Source of the DNA: Candidatus Caenarcanales bacterium
Lineage (GTDB): Bacteria > Cyanobacteriota > Vampirovibrionia > 2-02-FULL-35-15
Direction of reading: 5' to 3'
Assembly: GCA_020050435.1 (NCBI GenBank)
Contig: JAGVKQ010000030.1
Span: 49,709 to 113,708, forward strand
DNA length: 64,000 nt
The notes under the pieces are model-generated. The model saw only the letters and a list, made by a program, of their open reading frames with translations, had not been told where the DNA came from and ran no database searches. Positions 57,966-64,000 of the stretch are shown here, one piece after another (the stretch's first letter is position 1; every line of letters starts with the position of its first letter). The position numbers were made by a program, and so were the translations under genes.

Positions 57966-59279
57966 ATGGATTTAAAACCTCTAAAAGAAAAATACAATCT
58001 AAAAGATTTGGAAGTGTTTAGTCAGGATACTTTAGACTATAGAGTAACGTTCTCAGCAAATAATTTAAAACAAGCCGATTTAACCCAAAGAAATGGATAT
58101 GCAGTCAGATTGATTGATAATAAAAAACTTGGATTTGCTTCAGCTTTTGGAGATTCAAACATAGAAGAGCTAGTAAAAAAGGCTAAAAATCTCTCGAAAT
58201 ATTCACCTGACCTAGAGATTGAATTTCCGTCTAACAAAAAAAAAGATACAAAGACAGGCTCTAATCAACAGTCTGATGCTAATCCTGAAAATAATTTAGA
58301 AGACTTTAAGAACAAAGGTTTAGAAGTTATTGATTCAATATTAAAAAAAGCTCCTGGAGTGTTAGTAGACATTTCTTTTGATTTCAGTCAGCTAAAGGAA
58401 GAAATAACTAACAGTAACGATTTATCATACTCGCAAAGAAGTAGTACTTATTCTTTCTCTGCAAGCATTAAAGAAACAAATGAAAATGATTTTATTGAGG
58501 TTTTCACTGCATCCATAGATACAAAATTACCAGAGTATGAAGGTTATATTTTAGAGCTTTTAAATTTATATAATCTTTCCAAGAAACAAGCAAAAATTAA
58601 AAATGGTAAATATCCTGTACTTTTCACCAGTAAAGCTGCAAAAGAATTATTTGGCTTCGTAGAAGATGCTATAAATGGCAAAATGATTGTTGAAAAATCT
58701 TCTCCGTGGGGAGAAAAACTTAACAAACAGATTTTAAGTAAAAATTTAACTATTAAGCAAGATCCTAGATTTGGTTACATGGCAAAAGATTTTGACGATG
58801 AGGGAGTTGAAATAAAAAGCATGAACTTCATTAAAGATGGAGTATTAGAAAACTTTTATTTTGATTTAATTACCGCTTCTAGGTATGTGGGCTCACAAGC
58901 CCCCCTCTCAACAGGGAATGGATTTCGTCCTTCATTAGGATCACAAGTAAATCCAAGTATATTAAATATGATAGTTACGCCAGGCAATAAGTCATTAGAT
59001 GAAATAATTAAAAGCATTGATTATGGTTTATTAGTTGATCAAACTATGGGTGGATTATCAGCAAATATTTCAGGGGATATGTCAGTTAATATAGACACAG
59101 GATTTTTAATAGAAAAAGGTGAAGTTATAGGTAGAGTAAAAAACACTATGATTACAGGGAATGTCTATAACGTATTAAATAATGTTATTGACCTCTCTAA
59201 TTCTCCAAAATGGTACTGGTCAAATATATACAATCCCGATGTTTTAGTAGAAGGATTTAGTATAACTTCGGAAGCCTAA
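57966..59279 (+). CDS. TldE/PmbA-family protein
   Basis: PmbA (TldE) pairs with TldD to form a metalloprotease that degrades or matures peptides such as antitoxins and modified peptides. The family layout is visible: an N-terminal domain rich in beta strands, PRFGYMAKDFDDEGVEIK, GNGFRPSLGSQ, and the closing GEVIGRVKNTMITGNVYNVL. The HExxxH zinc motif of TldD is absent, as expected for TldE. The ATG at 57966 is chosen over a GTG at 57945 because the latter would only add a short hydrophobic leader. TldD itself is not in the window. It lies 22 bases after the receiver-kinase gene. Confidence 0.88.
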   Translation: MDLKPLKEKYNLKDLEVFSQDTLDYRVTFSANNLKQADLTQRNGYAVRLIDNKKLGFASAFGDSNIEELVKKAKNLSKYSPDLEIEFPSNKKKDTKTGSNQQSDANPENNLEDFKNKGLEVIDSILKKAPGVLVDISFDFSQLKEEITNSNDLSYSQRSSTYSFSASIKETNENDFIEVFTASIDTKLPEYEGYILELLNLYNLSKKQAKIKNGKYPVLFTSKAAKELFGFVEDAINGKMIVEKSSPWGEKLNKQILSKNLTIKQDPRFGYMAKDFDDEGVEIKSMNFIKDGVLENFYFDLITASRYVGSQAPLSTGNGFRPSLGSQVNPSILNMIVTPGNKSLDEIIKSIDYGLLVDQTMGGLSANISGDMSVNIDTGFLIEKGEVIGRVKNTMITGNVYNVLNNVIDLSNSPKWYWSNIYNPDVLVEGFSITSEA

Positions 59280-59335
59280 CCCTAATTATTGTTTTTTAAA
59301 GTGGATTTTTGTCTTAATTTGGGAAAAAACTTATT

Positions 59336-60745
59336 ATGTTCAAAAAACATTCCTACTTTATTTTTGTACTTATTTTTCTTAGTTCCTTTTTTAAAGCCCA
59401 TGCAAATGATGTAAAGCTTCAGTCCACTCAAAGTGCTTTTCAATCTATAACTTCCGATTTAGCTGATGCAAAAAATACAACAGGAAGTAGCACTAAAGGA
59501 GCAAAAAATACAAGCAACAATTTATCATACGTTATAGATATGCTTGATGAGATATCATCTGAAACAAATGACTCATGCCAAGGATCACTAAACGAAGCTT
59601 ATTTTACATTAAAGAATGTTTCAGAAAATATTGGGAAAAGAGTATGTAATCCTAGAAAAAAAATCTCTAAAAAAGCAAAGTGTATTTCTCAGGATATTAT
59701 TGATTCAGTATCTCCAAAAATTGAAGATTCATTTACAGCATTAGAAAATATTTATAATACTGATACTGATGAAAATGAGATTTCAGATATATGTGATGGT
59801 GAACAAAATACTCCTACACCAATTCCATCACTCAGCCCATCACCTAGTTCTTCTCCTACGCCTAAGCCATCTCCTACTCCTGCACCTATAGTTTCTGATG
59901 ATGTTGGCTCATGCAGTTCAAGCCAAATAATACCTGCCACAGAAAGTTTACCTCTAAATTCAAGCTCTAGCCTTAAAGACAATAATGGTAGTTATGATTT
60001 TTATAAATATTCAGATAACTATGGTGCTGTTTTTAAAATAAAAAATAACACGTATGTTCCAACAGAAATCAAAGTGGTATTAGATTCTACTGATTCATAT
60101 AACATTAATCCTACAATTCCTGAAGTAATTTATATTCCTGCCAGAAGTGAATTAACTGGATTTAAAATATGTGCCACTTCTAATTCCTGGAGATATAATG
60201 GCTACACTTTTTTATATAAATTCGGATCGTCTAGCAGTATTTATTCCGGCGATGGAGAGTATTACTTCCCATATAAAGCTGACCTTTCCTTTAAACTTAT
60301 ACAAGGAGAAAACGGGACATATAGTCATCTTGACAGCAGTTTATACTCCTTAGATTTTGGAATGCCAGAAGGTACTGAAATAACCACATCAAGAAGTGGA
60401 ACAGTAATTGCATTTAAAGAAGATTCAAATGAAGGCGGACCAGATCGTGAATTGTATAAGGGTAAAGCAAATTATGTATGGATTTTACATGATGATGGAT
60501 CTATAGCTTCTTACCTTCACTTAAAACAAAATGGTGCACTTGTAGAGCTGGGGCAGAAAGTTAATCCTGGGGATGTAATAGGACTTTCAGGAAATACTGG
60601 ACATTCAACAACTCCTCATTTACACTTTCAAGTCGTTATGCCAAGAGGGTTTGCTGGATATGATTATATTCCCATTAGATTTAAAGGGATCAGTGGAGCT
60701 CTTCAAGAAGGAAGCTCTTACACCGCCACACCCATATCAAATTAA
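59336..60745 (+). CDS. Secreted M23-family peptidase, 469 aa
   Basis: A signal peptide occupies residues 1-23 (MFKKHSYFIFVLIFLSSF, cleavage after KAHA). About residues 25-150 are helical with several Cys that could form disulfides. A Pro/Ser/Thr linker follows (TPIPSLSPSPSSSPTPKP). The C-terminal LytM/M23 domain has the first His in TYSHLDSSLYSLDFGMPEGT, where the Asp of DFGMPEGT is the second ligand, and the HLHF motif of TTPHLHFQVV. It is expected to cut peptidoglycan cross-links outside the membrane. Its 3' end overlaps the convergent LamG gene by four bases. Confidence 0.9.
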   Translation: MFKKHSYFIFVLIFLSSFFKAHANDVKLQSTQSAFQSITSDLADAKNTTGSSTKGAKNTSNNLSYVIDMLDEISSETNDSCQGSLNEAYFTLKNVSENIGKRVCNPRKKISKKAKCISQDIIDSVSPKIEDSFTALENIYNTDTDENEISDICDGEQNTPTPIPSLSPSPSSSPTPKPSPTPAPIVSDDVGSCSSSQIIPATESLPLNSSSSLKDNNGSYDFYKYSDNYGAVFKIKNNTYVPTEIKVVLDSTDSYNINPTIPEVIYIPARSELTGFKICATSNSWRYNGYTFLYKFGSSSSIYSGDGEYYFPYKADLSFKLIQGENGTYSHLDSSLYSLDFGMPEGTEITTSRSGTVIAFKEDSNEGGPDRELYKGKANYVWILHDDGSIASYLHLKQNGALVELGQKVNPGDVIGLSGNTGHSTTPHLHFQVVMPRGFAGYDYIPIRFKGISGALQEGSSYTATPISN

Positions 60746-63700
60746 TTTCTTTCATGAATTCCTGTAGTTGGTGGGGGGACATCTACAGTTTTAAATATTT
60801 GTCCATAAGGATTAACAATTCTTACAGTCAATTTATCAGGAAGTTTTTTATTACCTGTCAAAGTGTATTTTGCTACTATAACCTTTTTACCTTTAAAAAC
60901 TCTAATGTATTTTGGTTGAAGTTTTTCATTTGGAGTTACAGTTATGCTACTTTGTAGCTTGCCAGTATTTATTTCTTTATTATTTCCTATAATTATTTTC
61001 TTTTTGAAGAAGTTGGTGCCAAGAACAATAAACTTGATTCTACTTTTTCTTCTAATTATTACAATAGATTGAATACTGGGTTGCAATAATTCAATTTCCT
61101 GATCAGTTAGTGTTTTAGACTTAATGATTGAAACATCTAATTTTGCTGTAGGTGCACCATTGTCGAGAAATATAATAGATCCTGCTCCAGCAATAACTTC
61201 ATTTGGAACTTTAGAGGTATTTAAATATATCAATGAAGGATTATCTGGGTTTTTAATAACGGTTACAGTTAAAGTAAATTCCTGATTATTTGAATCTACA
61301 ATTTTTACTTGAATTTCTGTGCCACTTGGAATATTTGCAAGATTAGTCTTTGCAAAGTCAGAATTAGCATCGACAGAAAATGAAGCAGGTGAACCGGCTA
61401 AAACTATATTGTTTTGTTGGTTTATTGAATCTGCCCCCAATCCAAAACTATCTGTAATTAAACTTGGAAGTTCAGGAAAAGTAGCCATTAATGAGGGGAG
61501 TGAATCTACATTAATATTTGAAACAGGAATTGGAGTAGGGGTAATATTATTTCCACTGCTGTTTCCATTAGGTGTAGAACTTGTTATAGGAGTTGATGTG
61601 GGAGTCGACGTTGTAGAGACGCCTGATCCAGGCGTCTGCACGGGAGTTGAAGTGGGCGTAGCTGTTGGGGTGGCAGTTGGAGTGGCTGTAGCAGTGGATT
61701 GAGGAGATGGGGTCGGAGTCGGTGAAGAAACCAATAAATTAGCAACAACTACAACTGATACGCTTAAATCCTGAGATGAAATAGCAGAGTAGTTATCCTG
61801 CGATCTAACAGTAAATGCAATTGTCATTCCCACTTGAGAAGATGATGGTGTAAGTGTATAAGTTGCTGTACCAGGATTACTTGTACTACCCACAGCAAAT
61901 ATACCTGCTGAAGGGCTTGCAGGAGTAGATAAAGTAATCATGTCTTGAGTGTCTAAATCACTTGAGTTGAAAGTTATAACAAGCATTTGCCCATCTTTTA
62001 CCACATAAGGAGAGTTAACTCCTACATCAGATCCATCTATTGTTGCTGATAAAACAACTGGGGTTTGAGGAGCTCTATTTCTTGATAAGCTAACTGTTTT
62101 TGTATCACTACCTGATAAACCATTAGCATTTGAAACATTAACCGTTAGGGGTTTATTTGTAACATCATTTGGTCCTGCAGGATTTGTATTAGTAATCTGA
62201 ATATTACAAGTACCTGTCACACCATCTATAGAGTTTAACAAATCAGAACTTACTATTGAATTAGAAAGAGAAGAACCAAAATTCAATGTGCCATTATTTC
62301 CATTTCCAGAATAATCTCTTACATTATCAGAAGCACTATTAGAATCGGTATCTTCTAATCGGTCAAATCTAAACCAAGAAACTAAACCTTTTGCATTAAT
62401 CATTTTTCCTGGATTTTGGAATAGTCTTATAATTTCTTCTGATGCAAATCCTCTACCATAGACTTGTAGATCATCAACCAAGCCATCTACATAACCAAGA
62501 GTTGATTCTGACTTACTCAGGCGTAAATTAAATCCCGAGTCAGTACTTGCACTACCTGATGGTGTAGATATTTCATTTATTATTTGTGAAACACCATCTA
62601 CATATATTTCAGGGTCATTTAACGAAGATTGATTATCATACACTATCGCAATATGATGCCAGCTATTTGTTGAGAATTGAGGGAAAGACCATTTTCCATT
62701 TCCACCAGAGAAATTATGCACAAAAATATTTCTACCACTTGAAGGATCAGTAGCTAAATACCAGATATCTCCTTTACTAATTAAATAAGAATTGATTTGT
62801 GAAACAGGAGCCTGAATATCAAGCTTTGTCCACAAACTTATTGTTTTCACTGGAATATCTCTTAGTTTTAACTGATTACCAAAATCAATATAATCATCTA
62901 AACCATCCAGATTTACTGCCCTTGAAAAAGCTGTAGGAATCACCGAACAGGACTGGGGAAAAGAATTACCATCAAGACTAGCATTAACATTTGTGGGATT
63001 TAATAAAATTGAAGTGTCTGGAGTATTGTCAGTAACAGTAACAGAAATATTATCTCCTGACATTAAACTATTCCCCTGAGGAAAAGTAGTAGTAATCTGA
63101 GGGCTTGATCTTGAAATAAAAATTCCACCAAGTTCAAGGTTTGACAAATTGCCAGCGATATCACTAGCAGTACAGTTTAATTTTTCTACCTGGCTAATAC
63201 CAGGAGAAGATGGAATTAAAAAATTATACTTAGCCAACTTATAAGAATACTGATTAGTCCAACCGCTATTTGCATTAAAATCAAAATTAACTAACATTGA
63301 TGCTAGAGAAAAGTCCTGAACTAAATTGTTTGAAATCCATTTTTTACCTAAAGCATTTAATACTGATGAACTGTTAACAATAGAATCATCGAATCTCCAA
63401 AAACCATATATTCCACTTGGGTTAGAGATTTGATATGGTGATTTATGGTTTAAATTTATTTCTTCCTGACCTAGAATTCTCTTATAAATCTGAATATTTG
63501 AAAGCTGACCATTATAAGCCTGACTAGAATCAAAATCTCCACCTATGGAATTTTGGTCTTGCCCAAAAACCAATGAACCACTAGTAGTTATAGAAGATCC
63601 AGTAGCTAAAATCCCAGAATATGAAAGCACACTATCTTTATAAACTTTTAATTCACCATTATTTGATCTCCAGCTAACAGCTACAAAATGCCATTTATTG

Positions 63701-64000
63701 TCGTTTACAGATACTCCAGTAGAAACACCACTTCCCATAACATAAACATTTAAATTAGCAGCTCTAAAAATCAAATAATCATTATCTGATGTAGTTGAAG
63801 CGTAAGAAATTAATCCTTGCCCACTATTAGATGTCATAATCCAAAAAGTAGTGGTGATTTCTTTTGTAGGAAAATCCTGAGCAGGATTTAAAATTAAATA
63901 ATCATTACTTCCATCAAATGATATTCCAGATGAAAAGCTGGATCCTACTGGTGAAGGGTTTGACAAAGTTAAATCTCCAAGCAAACAGCTTAAAGAAGCA
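60742..64000 (-). CDS. Large LamG-domain surface protein (5' end beyond the window)
   Basis: The frame stays open to the last base of the window, so the N-terminus is missing; at least 1085 residues are present. Two LamG/concanavalin-like domains are clear, one starting ISFDGSNDYLIL, the other AVNLDGLDDYIDFG, each ending in a DLQVYGR/NIQIYKR-type strand. Ig- or cadherin-like segments follow (SATIDGSDVGVNSPYVVKD), then a Thr/Pro linker of ATPTATPTSTP type. The C-terminal part includes an IPT-like stretch (RIKFIVLGTNFFKKKIIIG). The protein is probably an exported surface protein that binds carbohydrate or another polymer. A palindrome is translated in the linker at 61613-61641. Confidence 0.85.
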   Translation of the reverse strand, partial: ASLSCLLGDLTLSNPSPVGSSFSSGISFDGSNDYLILNPAQDFPTKEITTTFWIMTSNSGQGLISYASTTSDNDYLIFRAANLNVYVMGSGVSTGVSVNDNKWHFVAVSWRSNNGELKVYKDSVLSYSGILATGSSITTSGSLVFGQDQNSIGGDFDSSQAYNGQLSNIQIYKRILGQEEINLNHKSPYQISNPSGIYGFWRFDDSIVNSSSVLNALGKKWISNNLVQDFSLASMLVNFDFNANSGWTNQYSYKLAKYNFLIPSSPGISQVEKLNCTASDIAGNLSNLELGGIFISRSSPQITTTFPQGNSLMSGDNISVTVTDNTPDTSILLNPTNVNASLDGNSFPQSCSVIPTAFSRAVNLDGLDDYIDFGNQLKLRDIPVKTISLWTKLDIQAPVSQINSYLISKGDIWYLATDPSSGRNIFVHNFSGGNGKWSFPQFSTNSWHHIAIVYDNQSSLNDPEIYVDGVSQIINEISTPSGSASTDSGFNLRLSKSESTLGYVDGLVDDLQVYGRGFASEEIIRLFQNPGKMINAKGLVSWFRFDRLEDTDSNSASDNVRDYSGNGNNGTLNFGSSLSNSIVSSDLLNSIDGVTGTCNIQITNTNPAGPNDVTNKPLTVNVSNANGLSGSDTKTVSLSRNRAPQTPVVLSATIDGSDVGVNSPYVVKDGQMLVITFNSSDLDTQDMITLSTPASPSAGIFAVGSTSNPGTATYTLTPSSSQVGMTIAFTVRSQDNYSAISSQDLSVSVVVVANLLVSSPTPTPSPQSTATATPTATPTATPTSTPVQTPGSGVSTTSTPTSTPITSSTPNGNSSGNNITPTPIPVSNINVDSLPSLMATFPELPSLITDSFGLGADSINQQNNIVLAGSPASFSVDANSDFAKTNLANIPSGTEIQVKIVDSNNQEFTLTVTVIKNPDNPSLIYLNTSKVPNEVIAGAGSIIFLDNGAPTAKLDVSIIKSKTLTDQEIELLQPSIQSIVIIRRKSRIKFIVLGTNFFKKKIIIGNNKEINTGKLQSSITVTPNEKLQPKYIRVFKGKKVIVAKYTLTGNKKLPDKLTVRIVNPYGQIFKTVDVPPPTTGIHERN
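61613..61641. repeat. GTAGAGACGCCTG palindrome inside the LamG gene
   Basis: GTAGAGACGCCTG, a 3-4-base centre and AGGCGTCTGCAC pair with one mismatch. On the coding strand it reads VQTPGSGVST, within the Thr/Pro linker. Confidence 0.75.

Overview
The window is AT-rich (about one third G+C by eye) bacterial chromosome with ordinary bacterial gene density. No phage, transposase, CRISPR array or plasmid gene was seen. The gene set (FtsZ, RecG, RsgA, a primary-type sigma factor, menaquinone-pathway MqnE, a FixC/FixX-like pair, an ABC1 kinase, many two-component proteins) together with small palindromic repeats of the GTAGAGACG type, familiar from cyanobacterial genomes, suggests a non-photosynthetic relative of Cyanobacteria (Melainabacteria/Vampirovibrionia or a neighbouring lineage). 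That placement is an inference; the 23S rRNA gene in the window would settle it.

Layout. 1-4.7 kb: the end of a membrane protein, a small hypothetical gene, then a complete 23S rRNA gene with no 16S or 5S partner beside it, framed by processing stems. 4.7-16.9 kb: mostly unrecognised genes around mqnE, dominated by a 2032-residue protein built from a methyltransferase-like region and four diverged helical modules that end in XRE-like segments. 17-28 kb: housekeeping genes (pheA, a response regulator and kinase, recG, an agmatinase-like gene with altered metal ligands, bioD, ftsZ, rsgA, bioY). 28-36.4 kb: a coiled-coil protein, a kinase-like protein, the sigma factor, a secreted helical-repeat protein, a 989-residue repeat protein and a patatin. 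36.6-45 kb: envelope and membrane metabolism (LCP transferase, GT2 glycosyltransferase, TPP-dependent decarboxylase, CdsA, FixC/FixX-like, ABC1 kinase) and tRNA-Ala. 45-54 kb: small hypotheticals, a channel-like membrane protein and three large modular low-complexity proteins, one with a collagen-like GPT tract. 54-64 kb: two signalling loci (a V4R-GAF kinase with its receiver, and a receiver-kinase fusion), PmbA/TldE, a secreted M23 peptidase and a large LamG surface protein cut off by the window edge.

The most unusual material is of two kinds. First, short GTAG...CTAC-type palindromes occur both between genes (one as the ftsZ terminator) and in frame inside recG, bioY, the fixC-like gene and the LamG gene, where they are translated as similar short peptides. 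Second, several very large lineage-specific proteins show internal module duplication. In addition, the 3' ends of pheA and of tRNA-Ala are each duplicated about 120 bp away across a hairpin-rich spacer.
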